From assembly GCA_009746045.1 (NCBI GenBank), contig RPFO01000802.1, positions 1-52,310 on the forward strand: a stretch of DNA of 52,310 nt, in the 5' to 3' direction. Both the position numbers and the translations under genes were made by a program. Each line of letters opens with the position of its first letter. Positions within the stretch are counted from its first letter, which is position 1. Below, piece by piece: positions 18,331-28,928 of the stretch. Source of the DNA: Mesostigma viride. Taxonomy: Eukaryota > Streptophyta > Mesostigmatophyceae > Mesostigmatales > Mesostigmataceae. The notes under the pieces were generated by a model, which did no database searches, was not told the origin of the DNA, and saw only the letters and a list, made by a program, of their open reading frames with translations.

Positions 18331-19075
18331 TGTCAAGGACATGGTCCTTGTATTTGTACCCACCTGACCTGGCTAGATAGATAGAGGCTCTTGTACAGGA
18401 GCCACTGTTCTTTATCCCGTTGGATTTGGCCTACAAATGAGAAAGTTGTGGCCAGTTTTAGTAATCAGGGATTAGTACCTATGCCAAGTGGATCCTTATA
18501 GGCAGCTGACAAATCTGTCTATGTCAGCTGACCTATGACATGTCAGATGAGAATCTATGACAGGACAGCTGACTGATTGACATGTACACTGTGCATGTCA
18601 GATGTGGCGCTGATATGTTCACGCCAGATTTACTTCATCATCATCAGATCACACATAGAGAGATCTTTTATTAAATAGTTAGATTACTGTGCAGCAGTTA
18701 CAAGTTAAGACTGTACATCAGTTACAAGATAAGGCTGTACAGCAGTTACAAGATAAGATTTATTCTTGTCTAGATCTGATTGGTAGCCTGTACACTGACC
18801 TAACCTGATTGGTGGCCTGAGTATTACATGAGAATATTCCTAGGCACATTCCTAGCCAGCCAATCAGGTCATTCCAGTTTTCTGCCTGTGTTTTTTCCTC
18901 GAGTTAATAAAACAACTGAGGAGCCTTGCCTAAGGTACTCCTCACTATCATTCTGCCTCAAACTGAGTCTCTGTCTCTTTGCTCCCATCCTCCATAGCCT
19001 GTACCTGCAAGGACAGGCACATTTGGGTTTCAATCACAAGCATTGTAGAAGGCAAACCCATTAGTTCTCTCAACA
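18331..19075 (+). repeat. 3' LTR
   Basis: Starts TGTCAAGGACATGG and ends TTCTCTCAACA. It differs from the 5' LTR by a C/T in GGCC(C/T)ACAAATG, single inserted bases in AAGTTAAGACTG and GATAAGGCTG, an A/T in GCC(A/T)AAGG, and three T/C changes near the end. Confidence 0.95.
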
Positions 19076-19080
19076 CAGGA
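19076..19080. repeat. Copia target-site duplication, right
   Basis: CAGGA between the 3' LTR and the resumed exon. One copy belongs to the original gene. Confidence 0.95.
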
Positions 19081-19281
19081 CATGGGAAGGGGGAGTCGGA
19101 CGGGGAGGGGGGGACGGTCAAAAGCATCCTCAAAAGAGCGCAGATGCAGGAGGACAATCGGAACCTGAATACGGTGGAGGCACTGGTGGCCTACCTGAAC
19201 CGGGATTGGAGAACCGGCAAAGACTCGAGTCGACCATCGGCACAATCGGACGTGGTTCGACGGGCATTTCTTCTCGATAAC
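19081..19281 (+). CDS. DDE-like gene, exon 2 right part (HGKG motif)
   Basis: Continues in frame with 14083 once the element and one CAGGA are discounted: SCAG is followed by HGKGESDGEGGTVK. A His-Gly-Lys-Gly...Asp-Gly...Gly-Gly-x-Val-Lys motif after the WSDN motif is characteristic of this family and probably forms part of the catalytic site. The exon ends at AAC|GTAAGT, phase 0. Confidence 0.78.
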
Positions 19282-19583
19282 GTAAGTAAAGACAGTTGCT
19301 TTCTGGTGGTCAAGTGCAGTTCTATAATTTGTCTCTGGTTACACTTTACAGAGGACAGCTTCCTTGATGCAGTTTGAAGTTTCATAAGGCCAACGGCCGT
19401 TGGAGCTGGAAAATCGTATAATTGTTGAGTGCCAACGGCCGTTGGAGTTGAGAAATGTACTTATATAAAGTTTCCAAGGGCCAACGGCCGTTGGAGTTGG
19501 GAAATCTTATAATTGTTGAGTGCCAACGGCCGTTGGAGTTGGGAAATGTGCTGTGATGTTGTTTCATGGATTTACAATTGCAG
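19282..19583 (+). other. Intron 2 of the DDE-like gene
   Basis: Donor GTAAGT and acceptor TTTACAATTGCAG, 302 bp. It contains four perfect CCAACGGCCGTTGG palindromes, described separately, and little else. Confidence 0.8.
19390..19545. repeat. Four CCAACGGCCGTTGG palindromes in intron 2
   Basis: Starts at 19390, 19432, 19481 and 19523, spaced 42, 49 and 42 bp. Each is followed by AGTTGGGAAAT or a close variant, and two are linked by TATAATTGTTGAGTG. The 42 bp spacing differs from the 62 bp upstream array, so the shared feature is the palindrome itself. Confidence 0.95.
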
Positions 19584-20251
19584 ATTCTCACGTCCGGTAA
19601 GGAGCGAGGCCCGATCCGAGATATCTCCACGGCACACCAGTGGCGACTGGACAAAAAGGGCGAGCGGGTCGAGGTGGTAAAGCTCAGGCGTTTTTCATGC
19701 TTCAGTTGTGCGGAGTGCCGAGAGGGCAAGTGGACGACATGCCCAAACGATTGGAGCAGCTCGTCGTGGACTGTAAAACTCCAGGCGAGTAAGTCGCGGA
19801 ACCCCACGCGATATCCGGGAACCCGCCTGAACCACGTTCAAACGGCAAGAAACGAGTTGGGGCGTGGTTTGCAGGAGGGGGAGGCCGTCGCAGTCGCATC
19901 TGAGAGGGGGCACAAGGACCATGTGCCCGACCACCCGTACTGGTTGGCGAAAGTTGTTCGAGTCGCCCACCAACTCGACAAGGATGAGTGTTTAAACAAA
20001 CATACAGGGGGGGGGGCGAGGTTTTTAAGAAAGGCAACTGGGTAATGTACGTAAAATACTTCGAGAGGTGCTCCTCCTCCGGATCGGACGCCCGACGCTT
20101 CTTCTGGAACCCAGACGACCGAGAACCCTTAACTGCAATCGTGTGCTACCTGAGCGTCGCAAAGGTCACGAAGGGCAAGTGGGAAGGACATCCGGACAAC
20201 ACGCGACAGGGCTGGTTCACAATTGCGAAGAAGGTGGACGCCGAAATTACG
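19584..20251 (+). CDS. DDE-like gene, exon 3 (C-terminal part, frameshift at G10)
   Basis: Opens in phase with ILTSGKERGPIRDIS and a CFSCAECREGKW segment (a Cys cluster), continues to PYWLAKVVRVAHQLDKDE, and then leaves frame at a run of ten G (20007-20016). The continuation FKKGNWVMYVKYFER and DARRFFWNPDD is in the next frame and ends at the donor ACG|GTACGT. Changing the run by one base would rejoin the two. The YWLAKV...VMYVKYFE pattern suggests a small beta-barrel (Tudor, chromo or BAH-like), a low-certainty guess. Confidence 0.65.
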
Positions 20252-20347
20252 GTACGTCATTCCAAACATTACTGTGTAAAATTGGTGTTTGTATGTCGCA
20301 TGTGTTTTTTTGTCGACGGTCGTTCACCTTACTAATGTTACATACAG
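20252..20347 (+). other. Intron 3 of the DDE-like gene
   Basis: A 96 bp interval from GTACGT to ACATACAG, phase 0. It is the only intron of this gene without a CCAACGGCCGTTGG palindrome. Confidence 0.55.
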
Positions 20348-20368
20348 GGCAATCAGCCTATACTTTAG
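20348..20368 (+). CDS. Possible terminal exon of the DDE-like gene
   Basis: GGCAATCAGCCTATACTTTAG would add six residues (GNQPIL) and a stop. If the intron is not spliced, the frame instead runs on to a stop at about 20335. Confidence 0.4.
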   Translation, partial: GNQPIL

Positions 20369-20615
20369 CTTGGCTGCATGGCGCATGTCGCATATCTTAA
20401 TTTCTCAAAGCCAACGGCCGTTGGACTTACGAAACTGGACAAGTGCCAAGTGCGGATTGGGTACTAAAATGGGCATTCTTGTTGAGGATGACCAGTTGTG
20501 TTTATATATTTTTGCATGGTGGCGGATGACTTGGCGTGTTGTTGCATTTTTACATACGGGTGTATGGTAGGCCTTAAACCCTAAACCCCTACACTCCTAA
20601 ACCATATTTACCCTT
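20369..20615. other. 3' flank with palindrome and telomere-like motif
   Basis: One CCAACGGCCGTTGG lies at 20411-20424. At 20572-20602 is CTTAAACCCTAAACCCC followed by the degenerate CTCCTAAACC, a short plant/green-algal-type telomeric sequence at the edge of GT-rich DNA. No gene is seen. Confidence 0.7.
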
Positions 20616-22400
20616 ATATGTTGGGTGTGTTGTGTGAATGTTGGGTATGTGTGTTGGGGCGTGTGTGTTGTGTGTGTGTGTTGGGTGCATTCATGAAGGT
20701 GCGGGGGCGTGTAGGGTGTGTGCAAAGTGTCTTGTGTGTTGATGTTGGGTGTGGGGGGGGGGAGGTACATGTGTGTTGTGTGTGTGACTTAGTAGGTGTG
20801 TTGTGTGTGTGACTTAGGTGTGTGTGTTGTTTGTGTTGGATATGTGTTGTGTGTGTGTGTGTTGTGTGTGTGTAGGGTGTCTTGTGTGTTGGTTTCTTGT
20901 TTTTAGTAGGTGTTGGGTGTGTGTATGTCGGGTGCAAACATAGTGTGTGTGTGTGTGTGTTCGGTATGTGTGTTGGGTGTCTTGTGTGTGTGTGTTCGGT
21001 ATGTGTGTTGAGGCGTGTGTGTGTGCTCTGTGTATGTATGTTGTGTGTGTGTGTGTTGGGGCGTGTGCGTGTGTGTGTTGTGTGCATGTTAATTGTCATG
21101 TATTGGTGTTGAGTGTGAGGGGGGGGATGGACGTGTGTGTTGTGTGTGACTTAGGTGTGTTATGTGTGTGTTGTGTGTGACTTAAGTGTGTAGTGTGTGT
21201 GTTGTGTGTGTTGGATGTGTGGTGTGGGTGTGGGTGTGGGTGTGTGGGTGGGTGGGGGGGGGGCCAAGTGTCTTGTGTGTTGGTATTGGGTTTGTGTGGG
21301 GGGGTGTACGTGTGTGTTGTGTGTGACTTAGGTGTGTTTTGTGTGTGTTGTGTGTGATCGACCTAGGTGTGTGTTGCGTGTGTGTGTTGGGTGTACATGT
21401 GTTCATAAAGGGTGTGGGTGTGTGTAGGGTGTGTGCAAAGTGTCTTGTGTGTTGGTGTTGGGTGTGGGGGGGGGGAAAGTACGTGTGTGTTGTGTGTGTG
21501 ACTTAGGTGTGTTGTGTGTGTGTTGTTTGCATGTTATTGTTGGTGTTGTGGGGGGGGGGGATGTACGTGTACGTGTGTTGTGTGTTGGTGTCTTATTTTT
21601 AGGTGTTGGTGTGTGTGTCGTGGGTGCAAACATTGTGTGTGTGTGTGTGTTGGGTGTGTGTTGGGTGTCTTGTGTGTTTGGTGTTTTTGGTAGGTGTTGT
21701 GTGTGCGTGTTTTCGGTATGTGTGTTGGGTGTCTTGTGTGTGTGTGGTATGTGTTTGGGTGTTGTTGTGTGTGCAGTGTTGGGGCATGTGTGTGTGTGTG
21801 TTGGGGCATGTGTGTGTGTTGTGGCATGTTAATTGTCATGTGTTGGTGTTGTGTGTGTGTGGGGGGGGGGATGTACGTGTGTGTTGTGTGTTACTTAGGT
21901 GTGTTATGTGTGTGTTGGGTGTGGGTGTCGTGGGCCGACCGGTGCAAACATTGTGTGTGTGTGTGTGTGTTGGGTGTGTGTTGGGTGTCTTGTGTGTTGG
22001 TGTCTTGTTTTTAGTAGGTGTTGTGTGTGCGTGTTTTCGGTATGTGTGTTGGGTGTCTTTTGTGTGTGTGGTGTGTGTTTGGGTGTTGTTGTGTGTGCAG
22101 TGTTGGGGCATGTGTGTGTGTGTTGGGGCATGTGTGTGTGTGTGTTGGGGCATGTGTGTCAGTGTGTGTGTTGTGGCCTGTTAATTGTCATGTGTTGGTG
22201 TTGTGTGTGGGGGGGCGGGATGTACCTATGTGTTGTGTGTTATAACAACTATACTTAGGTGTGTTATGTGTGTGTTGCGTGTGTGTGTTGGGTGTGTGTT
22301 GCATGGCTGTCTTGTGTGTTGGTGTCTTGTTTTTAGGTGTTGGTGTGTGTCTTGGGTGCAAACATAGTGTGTGTGTGTGTTGGGTGTGTTGTTCGTGTGT
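20616..22400. repeat. GT-rich simple and minisatellite region
   Basis: Irregular runs of TGTGTGT with recurring phrases TTGGGTGTCTTGTGTGTTGG, GTGACTTAGGTGTGTT and TTAATTGTCATGTGTTGGTG. Phrase order repeats over several hundred bp (compare about 21600-21900 with 21930-22210), so there is a loose higher-order structure. ORFs on both strands are low complexity. The plus strand is strongly G+T rich. Confidence 0.95.
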
Positions 22401-22520
22401 GTATGAAAATATAGAAAATTGTTATATTTGACGATAGTCATAGTGTACTACTAAAAACTTGTACATACATATGCTGGAATGATTTTCTTTTTACTATTTC
22501 ATTCACTATTGCTTATTTCT
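22401..22520. other. AT-rich junction
   Basis: About 120 bp of AT-rich unique-looking sequence between the GT-rich region and the CA-rich 40 bp satellite. No feature is recognised. Confidence 0.7.
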
Positions 22521-23784
22521 TCACACATGTACATGCACGCAAGGGGCGGCTGCACATACACGTACACACACCGCGCACGCAAGGGGCGGCTGCACACACA
22601 CGTACATCCACCGCGCACGCAAGGGGCAACTGCACACACACGTACATACACCGCGCACGCAAGGGGCGAGTGCGCACACACGTACATACACCGCGCACGC
22701 AAGGGGCGGCTGCACACACACGTACACACACCATGCACGCAAGGGCCGGCTGCACTCACATGTACATACACCATGCACGCAAGGGGCGGCTGCACACACA
22801 CGTACACACACCATGCACGCAAGGGCCGGCTGCACTCACATGTACATCCACCGCGCACGCAAGGGCCGGCTGCACACACACGTACATACACCGCGCACGC
22901 AAGGGGCAACTGCACACACATGTACATACACCGCGCAACCACGGGGCGGCTGCACACACACGTACATACACCGCGCACGCAAGGGGCGGCTGCACACATA
23001 CGTACCTACACCGCGCACGCAAGGGGCGACTGCACACACATGTACATCCACCGCGCACGCAAGGGCCGGCTGCACACACACGTACACACACCATGCACGC
23101 AAGGGCCGGCTGCACACACACGTACATACACCGCGCACGCAAGGGGCGGCTGCACACACACGTACCTACACCGCGCACGCAAGGGGCGGCTGCACACACA
23201 CGTACACACACCATGCACGCAAGGAGCGACTTCACGCACAGGTACACACACCATGCACGCAAGGTTCGGCTGCACACACATGTACATCCACCGCGCACGC
23301 AAGGGGCGAGTGCAAACACATGTACATACACCGCGCACGCAAGGGGCAACTGCCCACACATGTACATCCACCGCGCACGCAAGGGCCGGCTGCACTCACA
23401 TGTACACACACCGCGCACGCAAGGGCCGGCTGCACACACACGTACATACACCGCGCACGCAAGGGGCAACTGCACACACACGTACACACCATGCACGCAA
23501 GGGGCTGCTGCACACACACTTACACTCACCATGCACGCGAGGGGCGGCTGCACACACACGTACACACACCGCGCACGCAAGGGACGGCTGCACACACACG
23601 TACATACACCGCGCACGCAAGGGGCGGCTGCACTTACATGTACACACACCACGCACGCAAGGGGCGGCTGCACACACACGTACATACACCGCGCACGCAA
23701 GGACCGGCTCCACTCACATGTACATCCACCGCGCAACCACGGGGCGGCTGCACACACACGTACATACACCGCGCACGCAAGGGG
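22521..23784. repeat. 40 bp satellite, first block
   Basis: Tandem copies of a 40 bp unit. Starting at GCACGCAAGG, it continues GGCGGCTGCA, CACACACGTA, CATACACCGC. Common alternatives are GCTTGGGG, GGGCAACTG, CTCACATG, ACCTACACC and CATGCACG. The standard unit contains none of TAA, TAG, TGA or their complements, so all six frames stay open and read as HTHVHTPRTQG-like or CVCSRPLRARC-like repeats. I regard these ORFs as artefacts of composition. The block ends at the AGGGG target of module 1. Confidence 0.97.
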
Positions 23785-24665
23785 AGTTACGTTAAATAAT
23801 GACGGAACCTTTTGCCGCCTGAGGCAAATCGGTCCGTAACACTATTTTGCCCGGAATAACCACTTCTGAGCACCCAAGTTAATTCGGCCGAATTAACTTG
23901 GGTGCTCGGAAGTGGTTATTCCGGGCAAAATAGTGTTACGGACCGATTTGCCTCAGGCGGCAAAAGGTTCCGTCATTATTTAACGTAACTAAAACCTGGC
24001 CTCGTGGAGGGGGGACGAAGAGCCCGAGACATCCGCCTAGGCCGCTGAGCACGCACCACTAAATGCGCCGGAGCTGCCTCAGTGAGGATTCGAACCCCTG
24101 ACCTCCAAGGTGCACAGGTTTTAGTTACGTTAAATAGTGCCGGAACCTTTTGCCGCCTGAGGCAAATCGGGCCGGAACACTATTTTGCCCGGAATAACCA
24201 CTTCCGAGCACCCAAGTTAATTCGGCCGAATTAACTTGGGTGCTCGGAAGTGGTTATTCCGGGCAAAATAGTGTTCCGGCCCGATTTGCCTCAGGCGGCA
24301 AAAGGTTCCGGCACTATTTAACGTAACTAAAACCTGTGCACCTTGGAGGTCAGGGGTTCGAATCCTCACTGAGGCAGCTCCGGCGCATTTAGTGGTGCGT
24401 GCTCAGCGGCCTAGGCGGATGTCTCGGGCTCTTCGTCCCCCTCCACGAGGCCAGGTTTTAGTTACGTTAAATAGTGCCGGAACCTTTTGCCGCCTGAGGC
24501 AAATCGGGCCGGAACACTATTTTGCCCGGAATAACCACTTCCGAGCACCCAAGTTAATTCGGCCGAATTAACTTGGGTGCTCGGAAGTGGTTATTCCGGG
24601 CAAAATAGTGTTCCGGCCCGATTTGCCTCAGGCGGCAAAAGGTTCCGGCACTATTTAACGTAACT
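23785..24665. mobile_element. Nested palindromic element, module 1
   Basis: 881 bp: P 23785-23990, S 23991-24122, P 24123-24328, S' 24329-24459, P 24460-24665. S' is the reverse complement of S, so the module as a whole is one large inverted repeat whose centre is also a palindrome. The ends are AGTTACGTTAA...TTAACGTAACT. AGGGG flanks both sides (23780-23784, 24666-24670). The uninterrupted equivalent GCAAGGGGCTGCTGCACAC occurs near 26815. The first P has the variant ATAATGACGG in one arm and its exact complement in the other. No protein-coding capacity is evident. Confidence 0.93.
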
Positions 24666-27600
24666 AGGGGCTGCTGCACACACACTTACACACAAAATGC
24701 ACGCTTGGGGCGACGGCACTCACATGTACATACACCGCGCACGAAAGGGGTGGCTGCACACACACGTACATCCACCGCGCACGCAAGGGGCGGCTGCACA
24801 CACACATACATACATGCACCATGCACGCAAGGGGCGAGTGCACACACATGTACATACACCGCGCACGCAAGGGGCAACTGCCCACACATGGACATACACC
24901 ATGCACGCAAGGGGCGGCTGCACACACATGTACATCCACCGCGCACGCAAGGGGCGAGTGCACACACACGTACACACACCGCGCACGCAAGGGGCTGCTG
25001 CACACACACGTACACACACCATGCACGCAATTGCCGGCATGCACACACACGTACATCCACCGCGCACGCAAGGGGCAACTGCACACACACGTACACACAC
25101 CGCGCACGCTTGGGGCGGCTGCACACACACGTACCTACACCGCGCACGCAAGGGGCGGCTGCACACACATGTACACACACCGCGCACGCAAGGGGCGGCT
25201 GCACACACACGTACACACACCATGCACGCAATTGCCGGCATGCACACACACGTACATCCACCGCGCACGCAAGGGGCAACTGCACACACATGTACACACA
25301 CCGCGCACGCTTGGGGCAGCTGCACACACACGTACACACACCGCGCACGCTTGGGGCGGCTGCACACACACGTACCTACACCGCGCACGCAAGGGGCGGC
25401 TGCACACACACGTACATACACCGCGCACGCAAGGGGCGGCTGCACACATACGTACACACACCGCGCACGCAAGGGGCGGCTGCACACACACGTACATACA
25501 CCATGCACGCAAGGGGCTGCACACACACTTACACACACCATGCACGCAAGGGCCGGCATGCACACACACTGGCATACACCGCGCACGCAAGGGGCGGCTG
25601 CACACACGTACATACACCGCGCACGCAAGGGGCGAGTGCACACACACGTACACACACCGCGCACGAAAGGGGCGGCTGCACACACACGTACACACACCAT
25701 GCATGCAATTGCCGGCATGCACACACACGTACATCCACTGCGCACGCAAGGGGCAACTGCACACACATGTACACACGCTCGGGGCGGCTGCACACACACT
25801 TACACACACCATGCACGCAAGGGCCGGCATGCACACACACTGGCATACACCGCGCACGCAAGGGGCGGCTGCACCCACATGTACATACACCATGCACGCA
25901 AGGACAAGGATTCACACACACGTACACACACCGCGCACGCAAGGGGCGGCTGCACACAAACGTACACACACCATGCACGCAATTGCCGGCATGCACACAC
26001 ACGTACATCCACCGCGCACGCAAGGGGCAACTGCACACACATGTACACACGCTTGGGCGGCTGCACTCACATGTACACACACCGCGCACGCAAGGGCCGG
26101 CTGCACACACACGTACATACACCGCGCACGCAAGGGGCAACTGCACACACACGTACACACACCATGCACGCAAGGGGCGGCTGCACACACACGTACACAC
26201 ACCATGCACGCAAGGAGCGACTTCACGCACAGGTACACACACCATGCACGCAAGGTTCGGCTGCACACACATGTACATCCACCGCGCACGCAAGGGGCGA
26301 GTGCAAACACATGTACATACACCGCGCACGCAAGGGGCAACTGCCCACACATGTACATCCACCGCGCACGCAAGGGCCGGCTGCACTCAATTGTACATAC
26401 ACCGCCCATGCAAGGGGCGGCTGCACACACACGTACACACACCATGCACGCAAGGGCCGGCATGCACACACAGTACACACACCGCGCACGCAAGGGGCGG
26501 CTGCACACACACGTACATACACTGCGCACGCAAGGGGCTGCTGCACACACACTTACACTCACCATGCACGCAAGGGGCGGCTGCACACACACGTACACAC
26601 ACCGCGCACGCAAGGGACGGCTGCACACACACGTACATACACCGCGCACGCAAGGGGCGGCTGCACTTACATGTACACACACCACGCACGCAAGGGGCGG
26701 CTGCACACACACGTACATACACCGCGCACGCAAGGACCGGCTCCACTCACATGTACATCCACCGCGCAACCACGGGGCGGCTGCACACACACGTACATAC
26801 ACCGCGCACGCAAGGGGCTGCTGCACACACACTTACACACAAAATGCACGCTTGGGGCGACGGCACTCACATGTACATACACCGCGCACGAAAGGGGTGG
26901 CTGCACACACACGTACATCCACCGCGCACGCAAGGGGCGGCTGCACACACACATACATACACCGCGCACGCTTGGGGCGGCTGCACACACACGTACCTAC
27001 ACCGCGCACGCAAGGGGCGGCTGCACACACACGTACATACACCGCGCACGCAAGGGGCGAGTGCACACACACGTACACACACCGCGCACGCAAGGGGCGG
27101 CTGCACACACACGTACACACACCATGCACGCAATTGCCGGCATGCACACACACGTACATCCACCGCGCACGCAAGGGGCAACTGCACACACATGTACACA
27201 CACCGCGCACGCTTGGGGCAGCTGCACTCACATGTACACACACCGCGCACGCTTGGGGCGGCTGCACACACACGTACACACACCGCGCACGCTTGGGGCG
27301 GCTGCACACACACGTACCTACACCGCGCACGCAAGGGGCGGCTGCACACACACTTACACACAAAATGCACGCTTGGGGCGACGGCACTCACATGTACACA
27401 CACCGCGCACGCAAGGGGCGGCTGCACACACACGTACACACACCATGCACGCAATTGCCGGCATGCACACACACGTACATCCACCGCGCACGCAAGGGGC
27501 AACTGCACACACATGTACACACACCGCGCACGCTTGGGGCAGCTGCACTCACATGTACACACACCGCGCACGCTTGGGGCGGCTGCACACACACGTACAT

Positions 27601-28928
27601 ACACCGCGCACGCAAGGGGCGGCTGCACACATACGTACCTACACCGCGCACGCAAGGGGCGGCTGCACACACACGTACATACACCGCGCACGCAAGGACC
27701 GGCTCCACTCACATGTACATCCACCGCGCAACCACGGGGCGGCTGCACACACACGTACATACACCGCGCACGCAAGGGGCTGCTGCACACACACTTACAC
27801 ACAAAATGCACGCTTGGGGCGACGGCACTCACATGTACATACACCGCGCACGAAAGGGGTGGCTGCACACACACGTACATCCACCGCGCACGCAAGGGGC
27901 GGCTGCACACACACATACATACACCATGCACGCAAGGGGCGAGTGCAAAAACATGTACATACACCGCGCACGCAAGGGGCAACTGCCCACACATGGACAT
28001 ACACCATGCACGCAAGGGGCGGCTGCACACACATGTACATCCACCGCGCACGCAAGGGGCGAGTGCACACACACGTACACACACCGCGCACGCAAGGGGC
28101 GGCTGCACACACACGTACACACACCATGCACGCAATTGCCGGCATGCACACACACGTACATCCACCGCGCACGCAAGGGGCAACTGCACACACATGTACA
28201 CACACCGCGCACGCTTGGGGCAGCTGCACTCACATGTACACACACCGCGCACGCTTGGGGCGGCTGCACACACACGTACATACACCGCGCACGCTTGGGG
28301 CGGCTGCACACACACGTACCTACACCGCGCACGCAAGGGGCGGCTGCACACACACTTACACACAAAATGCACGCTTGGGGCGACGGCACTCACATGTACA
28401 CACACCGCGCACGCAAGGGGCGGCTGCACACACACGTACACACACCATGCACGCAATTGCCGGCATGCACACACACGTACATCCACCGCGCACGCAAGGG
28501 GCAACTGCACACACATGTACACACACCGCGCACGCTTGGGGCAGCTGCACTCACATGTACACACACCGCGCACGCTTGGGCGGCTGCACACACACGTACA
28601 TACACCGCGCACGCAAGGGGCGGCTGCACACATACGTACCTACACCGCGCACGCAAGGGGCGGCTGCACACACACGTACATACACCGCGCACGCAAGGAC
28701 CGGCTCCACTCACATGTACATCCACCGCGCAACCACGGGGCGGCTGCACACACACGTACATACACCGCGCACGCAAGGGGCTGCTGCACACACACTTACA
28801 CACAAAATGCACGCTTGGGGCGACGGCACTCACATGTACATACACCGCGCACGAAAGGGGTGGCTGCACACACACGTACATCCACCGCGCACGCAAGGGG
28901 CAACTGCACACACACGTACATCCACCGC
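24666..28928. repeat. 40 bp satellite, second block
   Basis: 4.26 kb without modules. Its last ~2.1 kb matches 32.49-34.59 kb, and parts before that resemble the first block, so it is an older relative of the 4.81 kb higher-order repeat. It supplies the empty sites that match the insertion points of modules 1, 3 and 4. Confidence 0.95.

Larger units (their letters stand above)
14084..19075 (+). mobile_element. Copia-type LTR retrotransposon lacking integrase and RT
   Basis: A 4,992 bp element with 743 and 745 bp LTRs (TG...CA ends), a tRNA primer site, gag plus protease, a polypurine tract and a 5 bp target duplication. No integrase, reverse transcriptase or RNase H can be found in the 3.5 kb interior, so it resembles the class called terminal-repeat-with-gag (TR-GAG) elements and must rely on a full-length relative. 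I count about five substitutions and two single-base indels between the LTRs, so the insertion is recent relative to the decayed LINEs. Confidence 0.93.
5400..20368 (+). pseudogene. DDE-transposase-like gene, four visible exons, interrupted by insertions
   Basis: The exons are 5400-6566, 13529-14083 joined to 19081-19281, 19584-20251, and perhaps 20348-20368. All introns are GT-AG and phase 0. Domains in order are a helical N-terminal part, a Cys/His cluster, a core with spaced acidic motifs (MDYSENY, WSDN, then HGKG followed by an Asp), and a basic C-terminal part. This motif set recurs in orphan eukaryotic proteins linked to DNA transposons; I cannot name the superfamily. A Copia-type element splits exon 2, and exon 3 needs a frame change at a G10 run, so this copy is probably non-functional. 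The true start may lie further upstream, and I found no terminal inverted repeats. Confidence 0.7.

Noticed and set aside
20614-22258. Cys/Val-rich or His/Thr-rich ORFs in the GT-rich region
   Set aside because: Simple-sequence translation on both strands with no start context or domain.
24061-24122. A complete tRNA gene on the minus strand of S
   Set aside because: Only the T-arm and a possible acceptor strand are present. D and anticodon arms are missing or replaced by palindrome sequence, so only tRNA-like similarity is claimed.
23785-24665. P units as LTRs of a small retrotransposon
   Set aside because: Five bp duplications would fit, but P ends AG...CT rather than TG...CA, is itself palindromic, and there is no primer site, polypurine tract or gag between copies.
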